Shown here: piece after piece, positions 44,215 through 53,498 of the stretch | How the letters are laid out: each line of letters starts with the position of its first letter | Numbering within the stretch: the first letter of the stretch is position 1 | Assembly: GCF_900156825.1 (NCBI RefSeq) | Contig: NZ_FTOV01000004.1 | Span: 1-64,000 of the forward strand | Direction of reading: 5' to 3' | From: Chryseobacterium gambrini | Lineage (GTDB): Bacteria > Bacteroidota > Bacteroidia > Flavobacteriales > Weeksellaceae | DNA: 64,000 bases | Translations under genes and position numbers: made by a program | The notes under the pieces: generated by a model | Databases searched by the model: none | Seen by the model: the letters and a program-made list of their open reading frames with translations, nothing else | Told to the model about the DNA's origin: nothing

Positions 44215-45459
44215 TTACATCAAACCTTTCCCTTTCATTTCCTGATAAACCAGTCCCAGACAGCTTTGTCCTTCCGTATTTTCGTCCCAGTACATATCAT
44301 GAACTTTGATGCTGTAGAGCATGATAAAATCAATAATGCTGAATTTTCCGATAGGATAAACTTCGTAATTGATATTAAACGGCTTATTGGAAGCTCCTTT
44401 AAAAGAGATTTCAGAGTCTCCGGCAATTCCGTCTTTTCTGAAGTTGGAACCTAAAGCATCGGCTGCAGAATACACATTCAACCACTGAAGCTGATCTCCG
44501 GGTTGGGTTTGGCGGTTGTTGTAAAATTCAGGATAATAAGAATTTACAAATTCATAAGGCGTTCCGATAGTGATAATGGCTTCACAATATTCTAAAGCAT
44601 TTTTAGAGGCTTTTATGCCGTAGGGAAAAACATAGTCTAATGCGAGAACACTTCCGAAACTGTAGGCATGAAAATGAATTTTAGAGTCTTTTTCGTTTTC
44701 CGTAATGTAATCTACAAGGTGTTCTAAATTTCCCTGAATCAGTTGTTTTTTTGAGCCGTGCTGCAAATAATCGTTGGCGCAGACGAAATTGGTGGCAAGA
44801 TTTGTGATAATGGTATTGGCGTTTGGAACAAGCAATACCAACAGTGCTGTAAATAAAATAATCAGTTTAGAAAACCAGTTAAAATCTATACCAATATAGC
44901 GTTCATGGGAAAGATCGATAAAAATTCCTTTCATCGAAATATATTTCAAATCTCCAATGGGAATCAGTTTTCTGAGTTCAGTCATTTTTCCGCTTTCCTT
45001 TGAGAAAAACTGACCTGTAGCTTCGAGAACGGCAGGAAACATCAGAACTAAAGAAAGCGATAAAATTAAAAATATGGAAAATACATACATTAACTGTCCC
45101 GGCTTCGAATAGTTTTTGGGGATAAAAATCCGTTTGATGATTAATGGAAATTTCCTGATAACCAATGCGAAAAGCCAGAGACTTTTGTAAATAAGCGTCC
45201 TTCCTTTGAAATCCTCGGTGAGAATTTCGTTGTATTTGAAGTCGTAAAATTTGTAAACGGGATTTTCGGGTGATTCTTTTTCGAAAATGCTTACAACGGT
45301 ACTTTCCCTGTTTTTGCTGTAATGGATTTTTTCAATTTTGGTCTCATACTGGTAACCATTTGTATTGAAATTGATTTCATTTTTTAACCGTTCTGCATAA
45401 TTTTCAACCGAGTTACTTTTTGAAATTCCCAATCCGGATATATAGATTCCTATTTTCAT
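44215..45459 (-). CDS. membrane-associated serine hydrolase-like protein
   Basis: 414 residues. Two clear hydrophobic segments lie near 125-150 (YVFSIFLILSLSLVLMF) and 195-215 (LIILFTALLVLLVPN). Residues about 260-414 read as an alpha/beta hydrolase, with a nucleophile elbow HAYSFGSVLALDY (variant of GxSxG) and a candidate His in KVHDMYWD. The N-terminal 110 residues begin with a GIYISGLG motif. A lipase or thioesterase in the inner membrane is plausible. The substrate is unknown. It is minus strand and is not closely linked to the neighbouring gene at 45686. Confidence 0.6.
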   Translation of the reverse strand: MKIGIYISGLGISKSNSVENYAERLKNEINFNTNGYQYETKIEKIHYSKNRESTVVSIFEKESPENPVYKFYDFKYNEILTEDFKGRTLIYKSLWLFALVIRKFPLIIKRIFIPKNYSKPGQLMYVFSIFLILSLSLVLMFPAVLEATGQFFSKESGKMTELRKLIPIGDLKYISMKGIFIDLSHERYIGIDFNWFSKLIILFTALLVLLVPNANTIITNLATNFVCANDYLQHGSKKQLIQGNLEHLVDYITENEKDSKIHFHAYSFGSVLALDYVFPYGIKASKNALEYCEAIITIGTPYEFVNSYYPEFYNNRQTQPGDQLQWLNVYSAADALGSNFRKDGIAGDSEISFKGASNKPFNINYEVYPIGKFSIIDFIMLYSIKVHDMYWDENTEGQSCLGLVYQEMKGKGLM

Positions 45460-45685
45460 GGCTGAGCGTTTTTTAAGAAGTAAAAATTAGATGAAAGGAT
45501 GAATTAAGCATACATCCTGAATGACGATAAAAAAGAAATAACTTATCCTGAATTTTCGGATAACTGATGTTGAGATAATTTCATGTTTATAGTTTTTAAG
45601 GTTATTAAAATCAATTTAAATAACTGATTGTTAGTTTGTTTTAAACTTAGCTATTTTTTCTTAGAAACTAAATTATTAATGAAAA

Positions 45686-46321
45686 TTATTTTTGAGGATG
45701 CAATTCTGTTTTTTTTAATTTCTCAATTTCATCAAGCATCTTTTTGTTCCAGTCTTTACCATTTCGTTTTTCGAGATAAGGCGTTACAATTTCCTCGTAT
45801 TTATGACGACCTTCATTTTCAATATAATCTACGGTGCAGCCTGTATTTTCCAGATAAATCCCATAATGGCTTCTGATACTGTCAATTTTACGATAAGTTT
45901 CCTGATCATACATAAAAATTGGCAATCCATAGCTTTTAAAAACAATGCTGTCATTTTTAATGTCTTCTTTTGCCTGTTGAATGTATTCATTTTCACTTTT
46001 CGTAATCGCTTTTCGGGTATTAAAGAAAGTGCTTAAATTATAATAACCTATCCATAAAAGCATTATTCCGCACAAAACGGTAAAAGCCAGAAGAAATCTG
46101 TTTTTAGGGCTTAAATTCTTAATTCTGATGTGACTTATCAGCCAGGAAATCAGGACAAAAAATGCCAGAATAAAAAGAAGGTAATGAGGCTGACTTTCCG
46201 AAATAACGGTCAGGAAATCAAACTTTATCGGATAAAGAATAAGATAATTTCCTAAAGTATAAACAACGATAAGCAGGGATAAAACAGCTATAGCAATGCG
46301 AAGTAACTTTTTAGAAATCAT
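45686..46321 (-). CDS. membrane protein of unknown function
   Basis: 211 residues with three hydrophobic segments in the first 100 residues (LRIAIAVLSLLIVVYTLGN, PHYLLFILAFFVLISWLI, LAFTVLCGIMLLWIGYYN) and a charged domain of about 110 residues (ITKSENEYIQQAKEDIKN). No family recognised. It may be accessory to the neighbouring membrane hydrolase. Confidence 0.5.
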   Translation of the reverse strand: MISKKLLRIAIAVLSLLIVVYTLGNYLILYPIKFDFLTVISESQPHYLLFILAFFVLISWLISHIRIKNLSPKNRFLLAFTVLCGIMLLWIGYYNLSTFFNTRKAITKSENEYIQQAKEDIKNDSIVFKSYGLPIFMYDQETYRKIDSIRSHYGIYLENTGCTVDYIENEGRHKYEEIVTPYLEKRNGKDWNKKMLDEIEKLKKTELHPQK

Positions 46322-46417
46322 CTTATTAAGTTATGATAAAGCAAATGTAAGGAAAATCATTTCTGCTCATCAACATGATAAAAACAAAAACTTAATCTAT
46401 TATATTGAAAATAAAAT

Positions 46418-47152
46418 TTACTTTATAATTCTTATGATGGCAAGATCATCAGTAGGTTTCATTCCGTAATGATGTTCAAGTTTTTTTAATTTCAGGGAAA
46501 GCATTTCTTCAGATTCAACATTGTTTTTATCATAGAGAAGATAGTCTGCCGGATTGATTTTTTCGTTGTGATCTGTCTTTTTAATTGGGATGAAAGATGA
46601 AATTCCGTCTGTAGCAATAGAAACATCTTTAAGCTTAGTGAATCGTATTTTCTGAGTCTGATTGCCGTACCATTCTTCGAAATCTTCTTTCAAATGATAG
46701 GTCAGATAATCCGGTTTGTTGTCTCTTTCAAATTCTGTTGTTTTTCCATTTACGGAAATAAAACCATCTCCGATGCACATGATAATTCCTTCGTCCTTTT
46801 TGGTGTCGTAAAGAAGAATAATCAATGTTGTAAGAAGTTCTTTTTCATCAAGCAATAAATGATTTTTGACGGTTGTAATTTCTTTAAACAGCTCTTTTAA
46901 AACAGCTTTTAAATCTTCTTCAGGATCAGAATTTTTCTCTGTTTCGTATAATTCTTTATAACCTTTTTCAATGCATATTTTACGCAGGATCTTCCCAAAT
47001 AGTGCAGAAGCAAACTGACTTTCCATAGCAGTTGAACATCCATCCATTACAGCACAAAGAATCTTATTGCTCCCTATTTTCTTTGTGATGAGAAAATCTT
47101 CGCAATGATTAATGTGGTAATCGCCAATCTGAAGAACAGAATAAATGTTCAT
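46418..47152 (-). CDS. PP2C-family protein phosphatase-like
   Basis: 244 residues. The typical PP2C layout is visible: a first acidic motif (HCEDFLITKK), then AVMDGCSTAMESQFASAL (the DG motif that binds metal; Cys in place of the usual H/G), a central IMCIGDGFISVNGK (GDG), and KDVSIATDGISSF (the SDG-like TDG motif). This suggests a Ser/Thr phosphatase, though the usual VxDGxGG is altered. It lies 36 bp downstream of the Imm22 gene on the same strand. The partner kinase is not in the window. Confidence 0.7.
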   Translation of the reverse strand: MNIYSVLQIGDYHINHCEDFLITKKIGSNKILCAVMDGCSTAMESQFASALFGKILRKICIEKGYKELYETEKNSDPEEDLKAVLKELFKEITTVKNHLLLDEKELLTTLIILLYDTKKDEGIIMCIGDGFISVNGKTTEFERDNKPDYLTYHLKEDFEEWYGNQTQKIRFTKLKDVSIATDGISSFIPIKKTDHNEKINPADYLLYDKNNVESEEMLSLKLKKLEHHYGMKPTDDLAIIRIIK

Positions 47153-47188
47153 TAATAATTTGAAAAAGGTTATAAGTTTTTAAATATT

Positions 47189-47584
47189 TTACGCAGAATA
47201 TTCAATTCCTCCGATGTAAACCAAAGAGAAAAAATCTGTTTCTACGGAAGTCGGTTTCGGAATCTGCTTATTCAGGAAAATAATGGAATTGATATCAAAA
47301 TCAAGATTCAGTTCGTTGAGCCTGTTGATTAAAATCGGGAGCCACTGTTCGGCAAAAGAATAGTCTGCAAATTTTTCGTAAATGGTTCCGTTTCCGTTTT
47401 CATAGCCGTATTCTACAAAGTCGTGATCCAGCCAGATGGTGTCCTGAGATTCTGCAAATTTTGAAATAAAAACATCATCAGAATCTTCTTCCAGATAAAA
47501 ATTTTCATCTTCTTCCACAAATTCATAAAAATCTTCCTCGCTTTTGAAATTTCCTACCCAAAAGTCTAATGTGTCTGTAGTCAT
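47189..47584 (-). CDS. Imm22-family immunity protein
   Basis: 131 residues, strongly acidic, no signal peptide. It begins TLDFWVGNFKSEEDFYEFVE, then SKFAESQDTIWLDHDFVEYG, both matching Imm22 (polymorphic toxin immunity). No toxin gene is beside it: the neighbours are a phosphatase-like gene and a cytochrome lipoprotein. It may be an orphan that protects against incoming toxins, or the partner was lost. The family match is by recognition of the motif pattern. Confidence 0.7.
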   Translation of the reverse strand: MTTDTLDFWVGNFKSEEDFYEFVEEDENFYLEEDSDDVFISKFAESQDTIWLDHDFVEYGYENGNGTIYEKFADYSFAEQWLPILINRLNELNLDFDINSIIFLNKQIPKPTSVETDFFSLVYIGGIEYSA

Positions 47585-47642
47585 TTGCTTTTCTAATTTT
47601 AAACGTAATAAAGATCAAAGGTAAAATAATATTTGGAGATTT

Positions 47643-48362
47643 TTAAAACAGATATTTAAGTATTTCGTTAGCAATGGCAGAATCTTTTTTGGGAATTTGG
47701 GTACAACGTGTCTGAAATTCATCCCGTGAAATTTCTTTTTCGGAGTATAAATAGTGTTCAAACCACACTTTTCCTTTCGATTTCACAAACTTTTTATCGA
47801 GAGCCGGAGCAATTATGTAACGGTATTCTGAATGACAGTTCAAACAGTTATTTTCGTAAAAAACAATTCCGGGAGGGGAACTTTTAGTCTTAAAATTTTC
47901 CATCTCAATAATTAATGGCTTCTTTCGGGTAGACTTGTTCAGCTTTAATGTTTTAAAAATATCCAAAACCTGCTGAATATCTCCATTTTTATTTCTCATG
48001 TATAAACCCTGTGCAGAATCTGTTATGGGAATATAAACCGAAGCGAAACCTCCGTAATTATTTCGTGAAGTTTCAAAAACAGCTTCTGTACCGTCAATTG
48101 GAATTTGCATGAAAATATGATCTTTCAAAGGTTCTTTGTATATTTTCGGATTATAAGATCCGTATTCTATCCAGATGGTATCTTCATCTTTTGAAAGGTA
48201 AGCAATGTAAGAATCGATTCCTTGTAGTTTGGTAAATTTCCAGTCAGACGAATATTCAAAACCTATTTCACCAACATTGAATTTCTCAGTAAAAACAGTT
48301 TCTTTTTTAGCACAGAATGTAAGCGTTAAAAGTATGGGAATAAATAAAAGGCGAGTAGTCAT
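47643..48362 (-). CDS. lipoprotein with one c-type haem-binding motif
   Basis: 239 residues. Lipobox LTFC near residue 16. Residues about 25-150 form a strand-rich domain (VGEIGFEYSSDWKFTKLQ). Near residue 174 there is a single CxxCH (CLNCH), followed by the fold of a small cytochrome c (FVKSKGKVWFEHYLYSE) with no clear Met ligand located. It is probably an outer- or inner-membrane-attached electron carrier on the periplasmic side. Family not pinned down. Confidence 0.6.
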   Translation of the reverse strand: MTTRLLFIPILLTLTFCAKKETVFTEKFNVGEIGFEYSSDWKFTKLQGIDSYIAYLSKDEDTIWIEYGSYNPKIYKEPLKDHIFMQIPIDGTEAVFETSRNNYGGFASVYIPITDSAQGLYMRNKNGDIQQVLDIFKTLKLNKSTRKKPLIIEMENFKTKSSPPGIVFYENNCLNCHSEYRYIIAPALDKKFVKSKGKVWFEHYLYSEKEISRDEFQTRCTQIPKKDSAIANEILKYLF

Positions 48363-48385
48363 TTGTTCTTTATCTGAAAGTAAAT

Positions 48386-48787
48386 TTAAGCATTATCTAA
48401 AGTGAAAATCATCATCATCAACATCGTTAAAAAATAATATAACAACGTCGAACTAAGATATAAAATACAAAATATAACATTGAAAGTAAAATAGCCACGA
48501 ATAATCGGAATGTTTTCCAAGAGGCTGTTGATCACGAAAAGCATTAAGAAATATCCGGGAACAGCAAAGTTAATCATCACCAGAAACAAGCAGTTTTCCA
48601 AACCTTTATATTCAAAGAAATGTGGAGTAATGATAATGACGTATAAACTTGCCAAAATGGTAATCATGAAAAGTACCGTTAAATATATTTTCAGCTTCAT
48701 CTGCTTATTTTCCCTCCTGAAAAAGAGGAAATAATGGAAATTTGAAATTCCCAGTAAAGCGGCAAAAAAGATTAAAGCTTCCCACAT
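48386..48787 (-). CDS. membrane protein with four transmembrane helices
   Basis: About 133 residues from ATG 48787 (a longer frame runs into the upstream YdeI-family gene but makes a hydrophilic leader). It is hydrophobic with about four membrane spans (LIFFAALLGISNFHYFLFF, LTVLFMITILASLYVIII and two further ones). It starts 2 bp after the upstream gene stop, so the two are probably co-transcribed. Unknown function. Confidence 0.5.
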   Translation of the reverse strand: MWEALIFFAALLGISNFHYFLFFRRENKQMKLKIYLTVLFMITILASLYVIIITPHFFEYKGLENCLFLVMINFAVPGYFLMLFVINSLLENIPIIRGYFTFNVIFCILYLSSTLLYYFLTMLMMMIFTLDNA

Positions 48788-48789
48788 CT

Positions 48790-49347
48790 CTATAAAACTC
48801 TCTTTTCCAGTTCGCTTTCCCGAATTGTCTTTTCCAATCTCGACAGTCTTGTTTTTTCCTGTTTCGCGCTCATGATCCAATGCAGCATTACTTTTTTATA
48901 AGAAGGAGCCTGATTGCTGAAAAATTCCCATGCTTTTTTATTGGCTTTAAATTTTTTTTCAAACTCAGGATCGAGGGTTGCAGGTTCTTTTTCGTGGGAA
49001 TAGATCGCAGATTTTTCCTCTTTTCTCAGTTCAAAAGCTTTTCGTCCGGCTTCGGTCATTAATCCGACTTTTGTAAGTTCTTCCACTTTTCTGATATTGA
49101 CTGCACTCCAGATGCTTGTCGGTTTTCTCGGCGTAAAACGGATGCTGTAACTTTCAACGTCAATCGATTTTCTCACCCCGTCGATCCAGCCGAAACACAA
49201 AGCCTGATCTACAGATTCCGACCACGTCATGGAAGGTTTTTTCGTTCCGACTTTCCAGAATCCCACCAACAATTCTTTTTCTGTGGTGTGATTTTTTTCG
49301 AGCCATTTTCGGAAATCTTCTGGTGTTGGGAAAAATGTTGCAGTCAT
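48790..49347 (-). CDS. YdeI/OmpD-associated family protein
   Basis: 185 residues. Begins FFPTPEDFRKWLEKNHTTEK, with the family segments ALCFGWIDGVRKSIDVESYS and RKPTSIWSAVNIRKVEEL, typical of the YdeI/OmdA family (DUF1801-like domain followed by a C-terminal helical part). Full-length. The biochemical role of the family is unclear; some members are linked to antibiotic or membrane stress. It overlaps in operon fashion with the small membrane gene downstream. Confidence 0.85.
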   Translation of the reverse strand: MTATFFPTPEDFRKWLEKNHTTEKELLVGFWKVGTKKPSMTWSESVDQALCFGWIDGVRKSIDVESYSIRFTPRKPTSIWSAVNIRKVEELTKVGLMTEAGRKAFELRKEEKSAIYSHEKEPATLDPEFEKKFKANKKAWEFFSNQAPSYKKVMLHWIMSAKQEKTRLSRLEKTIRESELEKRVL

Positions 49348-49360
49348 TTCTATTTTGTTT

Positions 49361-50239
49361 TTAATTTTCTTTCAATCCGTTTTCAGGTTGTTTATTTTCC
49401 AAAGCATCTGAAAGTTCTTTGAAAATTATTTTCGAATAATGTTTTCGGGCTTTTACAAACAATCTTATCGTAGAAATATCATCGGAAGTCTGCAATCCGT
49501 TGAAATGCAACGTGGTTTGGTTTTCGCCAATGCTTCTCATCGCAAAATCTACATTTTTTAAGGTGTCCTTATCAATTACAAATTTTTTGATTGTATAAAA
49601 ATGAATGTCATCCTGTTTAAAAAACGGGTATTTCTTGTAAGTTGATTCCGACATTGGGTAAACGGTATCGAAAACAATTTGATTTTCTTTTAATCTGTCT
49701 ACAATTTCTTTCTGGGTCATTGCAACTCTAATTACACATTTCCTACAATTCAAATTGCCGTTGGAGTAGGTGTAAGAAAAGCTTGGAGGAGGTGCAGTTG
49801 CCATTAGAACAAATCCGGTGGGAAATAAAATGAAAGCAGGATTTATTTTTTGAATTTTAAGAAGATTAAGACAGTTTATTTTTTTAATTAAATAATAAGA
49901 AACCGGCAGAAATACAATTACCAAAAGATCAGAATAATCTACAACTCTTGTAATGGGAATCAATGTAAACTTGTTATACATTTCAATTACTTTTCCGGAA
50001 TATGGAGATTTCCAGAATGCAAACAACAGAGCACTTATCCAGACAGAATGGATTTTTAGTTTCGGAAAAATATAGGTCAGAATCAACGGCAAAATAATAA
50101 TTCCCACCATATCAGAAAGTTTTCCTGTGAACCAACTGGAAAAAATGTGCTTGAAAAAATGATCGTTTAAAAATAAAATAACAACACAGAATATGAAAAT
50201 ATAATTGAGAATTAAATATTTATTTCTTAGTGGCTTCAT
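49361..50239 (-). CDS. polytopic membrane protein of unknown function
   Basis: 292 residues. Several hydrophobic spans in the first 170 residues (YLILNYIFIFCVVILFLND, VGIIILPLILTYIFP, LLVIVFLPVSYYLIKK, NPAFILFPTGFVLMA). The phrase WFTGKLSDMVGIIILP resembles segments seen in uncharacterised bacterial membrane proteins. The C-terminal 120 residues form a soluble domain with two Cys (NGNLNCRKCVIRV). Function unknown. Confidence 0.5.
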   Translation of the reverse strand: MKPLRNKYLILNYIFIFCVVILFLNDHFFKHIFSSWFTGKLSDMVGIIILPLILTYIFPKLKIHSVWISALLFAFWKSPYSGKVIEMYNKFTLIPITRVVDYSDLLVIVFLPVSYYLIKKINCLNLLKIQKINPAFILFPTGFVLMATAPPPSFSYTYSNGNLNCRKCVIRVAMTQKEIVDRLKENQIVFDTVYPMSESTYKKYPFFKQDDIHFYTIKKFVIDKDTLKNVDFAMRSIGENQTTLHFNGLQTSDDISTIRLFVKARKHYSKIIFKELSDALENKQPENGLKEN

Positions 50240-50321
50240 CTTAATATTTGATTGAAAGCCGAATTTACAGAATTTCTGATAAAGTAAGCATTCGTGTTGG
50301 ATTTTAATTAGTTATTGTGGA

Positions 50322-50354
50322 GGTTTCGGGCGGAGCGAAGCTCCGCCCGAAACC
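50322..50354. terminator. perfect 15-bp GC-rich hairpin
   Basis: GGTTTCGGGCGGAGC pairs with its perfect complement (50340-50354), loop GAA. It follows the Tet(X)-like gene (minus strand). T runs at either side are weak, so it may be a repeat-type palindrome rather than a normal terminator. Confidence 0.5.
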
Positions 50355-50404
50355 CTTTAACCTTAAGTTCGAAACCTAAAATTCAAAATCTCAAACCATA
50401 AAAT

Positions 50405-51553
50405 TTACCCTCCCTGAAACATATTCAGAAGATTTTGTATAGCATTTTCAGAATGAAGCATTTCTGTACTGTTTAAGGTAATCTCTGTAATTTCCGAAGC
50501 CCGTTTCAGCATACTTTTCTCGTAATTTGAAAAAGCCGATTTTGCGTCTTTAAAATTGTTGTCCGTAAGATTTTCTGCTAATTCAAAAGCATCCTGCATT
50601 GCCATATTCACGCCTTCTCCGGCATAAGGAGTCATCCTGTGAGCAGAATCACCCAGTAAAGTCAAATTCGTGGAAGTTTCCCATTTTTGATCAGGAGGGT
50701 AGTGGTATTGAGGACGTGGAATAATAGATATTTCATCGCTCTCAAATAATTCGTGAAAATCTTTACTCCATAAAGAGAATTCTTTTTTGAACCAGTTAAA
50801 AACCTGTTCCTTATTATCAAAGTCAATTCCGGAATCTTTCACCCAGTTTTCATCGGTTTTGCAGCCTGTGTAAAACGTTAATGTTCCGTCTCCTTTTGTA
50901 CTGAAAAGCAAAGACTGATGCAGATCCAAAGCAAAAATTTTTCCGCCATTCACCAGTTTCCATAACTTCGGAGCGTTAATTTCTGCGTTGTAAATATTTC
51001 CTTCCACCATAGTTACTCCTGAATAAACAGGCTTAATATCCGTAAGATAAGACCGGATTTTAGAATTCGCTCCATCGGCTCCGATAACAATATCTGCGTA
51101 ATAAGACTTTCCGTTTTTAAAATGCAGTTTCCACCCCTCACCATCTTTTTCCATCGAAATAAACTGACTGTCCCAAACCACAGTTTCAGGCTTTAAAGAA
51201 TCCAGTAAGATCTTTCTGAGAGGTGCTCTGTCGATTTCCGGACGGTCTTCTGCATAAGATTCTTCGGAAGCATGTTCATCCAGGAAAACATTCAGATCTT
51301 TATCTAAAATTTTTAATTTTCCTGCGCTCGGACGATAGTTGGCTTTAAATTCATCCATCAAACCCGCTCTTTGAAGAGCTTCCAAACCAGATTCCTCATG
51401 AAGATCCAATGTTGCGCCCTGAACTCTTACATCTCTATTTTCATCTCTTTCATATACTTTTACTTCGGCGTTCTTTAGTTGTAAAAGTCTTGCTAAGGTT
51501 AATCCTCCGGGACCACCGCCAACGATGGCAATTTTTTTGTTGTCTGTTACCAT
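50405..51553 (-). CDS. FAD-dependent monooxygenase, Tet(X)-like
   Basis: 382 residues, the Tet(X) length. FAD-binding GGGPGG at residues 12-17; second FAD motif GDSAHRMTPYAGEGVNM at 301-317; DLHEESGLEALQRAGL and ERDENRDVRVQGATLD match Tet(X). Tet(X) hydroxylates tetracyclines. The positions I align with its substrate-contact residues differ: Gln192 looks like Glu, Arg213 like Lys, His234 like Thr. A different substrate is therefore likely, with weak or no tetracycline inactivation. The alignment was done by eye. The disrupted AraC gene lies just upstream, 23 bp away. Confidence 0.85.
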   Translation of the reverse strand: MVTDNKKIAIVGGGPGGLTLARLLQLKNAEVKVYERDENRDVRVQGATLDLHEESGLEALQRAGLMDEFKANYRPSAGKLKILDKDLNVFLDEHASEESYAEDRPEIDRAPLRKILLDSLKPETVVWDSQFISMEKDGEGWKLHFKNGKSYYADIVIGADGANSKIRSYLTDIKPVYSGVTMVEGNIYNAEINAPKLWKLVNGGKIFALDLHQSLLFSTKGDGTLTFYTGCKTDENWVKDSGIDFDNKEQVFNWFKKEFSLWSKDFHELFESDEISIIPRPQYHYPPDQKWETSTNLTLLGDSAHRMTPYAGEGVNMAMQDAFELAENLTDNNFKDAKSAFSNYEKSMLKRASEITEITLNSTEMLHSENAIQNLLNMFQGG

Positions 51554-51576
51554 AATTTAAATTTTATGGGACAAAA

Positions 51577-52342
51577 TTACTTCTTGGGCAGAACGGAAAA
51601 TTGTATAAATCGGTCGTTTTTATTTTGGCTTAATTCTTTTGGCAGAAATCCTGAAAGTTTTTTAATCTCCCTAATAAAATGAGACTGGTCGGAAAAATTT
51701 TCTTCAGGAAATAATTTTCCTTCCTTAATGTGCTGAAATGAGGCTCTGAAACGGAGAATTCCACAATATGATTTTAAAGAAATGCCAAATTGCCGGTTAA
51801 AGTAACGGTTGATTTGTCTCTCACTCCAGATTACTTTTTCCGAAAATTCTTTTACCGTTAATGAACCTTTTGACGAATAGATAAGATTAAATAATTTAAG
51901 TTTCCTTTCATCTGTTTTTTGTGTGGAAAGCTCTTTTTTTATTTGAAATGAAACCTTCTCACAGAATTTTTTAAAATCATTAAAATCCTCAATATTGAAA
52001 TTCCAGAAATCGGCAGGTAGAATTTTTGCGCTATTTAATAATTCGGAAATGCTCTCATGCAAAATATATTCCGTCGCCAATAAATTGAAGCTGACCGCAA
52101 AAATCTTTGTTTTTTTCAGTAATAATCACATGTTCAGGATGTGTTCCGATTCCCAGTAAAACGACATGAAGCGGTTCGGTTGGAGATTGCGAAAAGATCA
52201 GATCAATCCTTCCGTCCGGTAAAAGAATGACTTCTTTATGTTCCGAAGGGTTATCCAGCATCCAGAAGCTTTCCACAAAATCGGAAAGTGAAAATTCTGG
52301 TTTTTGGGATTGAAAAATCAGATTTACTATTTTATTCATCAA
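51577..52342 (-). pseudogene. AraC-family regulator, split by a one-base frameshift
   Basis: Two overlapping reading frames make one regulator: the N-terminal part (52055-52342) has FVESFWMLDNPSEHKEVILL, the domain common upstream of AraC-type DNA-binding regions, and the C-terminal part (51577-52080) has the two helix-turn-helix segments (SLTVKEFSEKVIWSERQINRY, FSDQSHFIREIKKLSGF). Dropping one base in the seven-T tract at 52110-52116 (seven A on the coding strand) restores IFAVSFNLLATEYIL, the expected family join. The gene is a real pseudogene, a phase-variable gene, or an assembly error. Confidence 0.75.
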
Positions 52343-53000
52343 TTCCGTAAATTAAGATTTTATCAATTTCAGGAATATTCAAGTTTTCTTTTTTATTAAT
52401 TCTGATGAGCTGCTCAGCAAAATATTGAAGTTCTTTTTTTGCATTTTCAATTGCTGTTCTCAACGATTCTTTATCTACTTCAATTTGATCCTCCGAAACA
52501 GGATAAGCATAACTTTCCTGGGGCATCGAATGTAAAAAATCGAAAATGATCTTATGTTCCTGTATTTCAACTTTAGGAGATGGATGTCCTGTATAAAAAT
52601 GATGATTCCCTTCGTCGGAAACAAGATCTTCCCATTCAGTAATGTGTTTAAGCCTTCCGCAACATTGTGGAAAATAGGTGTCTACATCATTAATCTTTAA
52701 AATGTAACCGCCGTCCATAGAACACACCAAATCATCAATTCCGCGATTTTCTTCAGTCTGCTGTATTTCAATTTCTCTGTAAATGATTTTCAACAGATCT
52801 GCATCAGAAATTTCACTTATTCTGTAAAAAGAAGAACTTTTAAAATAAGCTTTGAAACTTTCGGAAAAACCAGTCTTTAGATTCGCGGAAATATTATAAT
52901 TTTCCCACTCATCCGGAAATTCCAAATAGGAACCGGAAGGCATTTCCAGATCCTCATCGTAATTTGAAACTTCTATAACAGGTATAAGTTCTATTTTCAT
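52332..53000 (-). CDS. hypothetical cytoplasmic protein
   Basis: 222 residues, acidic, no signal peptide or membrane span. Visible features: CGRLKHITEWEDLVSDEG near residue 115 and a Cys pair FPQCCGR. The last 60 residues are helical (SLRTAIENAKKELQYFAEQL). It overlaps the start of the AraC gene by 11 bp. Unrecognised. Its size and acidity would fit an immunity-type protein, but there is no proof. Confidence 0.5.
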   Translation of the reverse strand: MKIELIPVIEVSNYDEDLEMPSGSYLEFPDEWENYNISANLKTGFSESFKAYFKSSSFYRISEISDADLLKIIYREIEIQQTEENRGIDDLVCSMDGGYILKINDVDTYFPQCCGRLKHITEWEDLVSDEGNHHFYTGHPSPKVEIQEHKIIFDFLHSMPQESYAYPVSEDQIEVDKESLRTAIENAKKELQYFAEQLIRINKKENLNIPEIDKILIYGIDE

Positions 53001-53001
53001 A

Positions 53002-53481
53002 TTAATAAAATCTGCGGCTTTTGCCTTCTAATGTTTTTTCTAAAATGGAAAGCTGTTCATCAGAAAGATTTTTCAGTATAATCTGACGGCTTCTGTTCAT
53101 CAGATGATCAGGATAATAAACAAGTTTAACACTTTTTCGGTCAATTTTATATTCTCTGAGCAAAACAGCACTTTTAGTATTTTTCCTGTTGGAATTTGAA
53201 AAAAATAAATTCGTAATCCGCCCCGGAATAAAACCGAAACTTTTCAGAAATAAAAAAATTGAATTATTGTTGATCAACAGATCAAATGTACCCAATTCCA
53301 TTCCCCAACTGAGAAAGCCTTTGTCTGTAATTATTGTTCCGCTTATATTTTTAAGTTCAATTGAATTTTCCTGTCTGTAATTTTTAATAATATTTTTCTT
53401 CTGAATAAAAAAATAAATACTGACAATGATTGTAGAACAGATTGACGCAATAAAGAAATAATAAATAGGCAGTTCAAACAT
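53002..53481 (-). CDS. hypothetical protein with an N-terminal membrane anchor
   Basis: 159 residues. One transmembrane helix near residues 3-27 (PIYYFFIASICSTIIVSIYF), then a basic soluble domain (FDLLINNNSIFLFLKSFGFI, RKNTKSAVLLREYKIDRK). It is 1 bp before the next minus-strand gene, so the two are in one operon. Unrecognised. Confidence 0.5.
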   Translation of the reverse strand: MFELPIYYFFIASICSTIIVSIYFFIQKKNIIKNYRQENSIELKNISGTIITDKGFLSWGMELGTFDLLINNNSIFLFLKSFGFIPGRITNLFFSNSNRKNTKSAVLLREYKIDRKSVKLVYYPDHLMNRSRQIILKNLSDEQLSILEKTLEGKSRRFY

Positions 53482-53498
53482 ATTTTCTAATCATTAAA

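Noticed and set aside
48788..48880. N-terminal extension of the four-span membrane gene
   Set aside because: The extra residues overlap the YdeI gene and are hydrophilic; the ATG at 48787 gives a proper membrane start.
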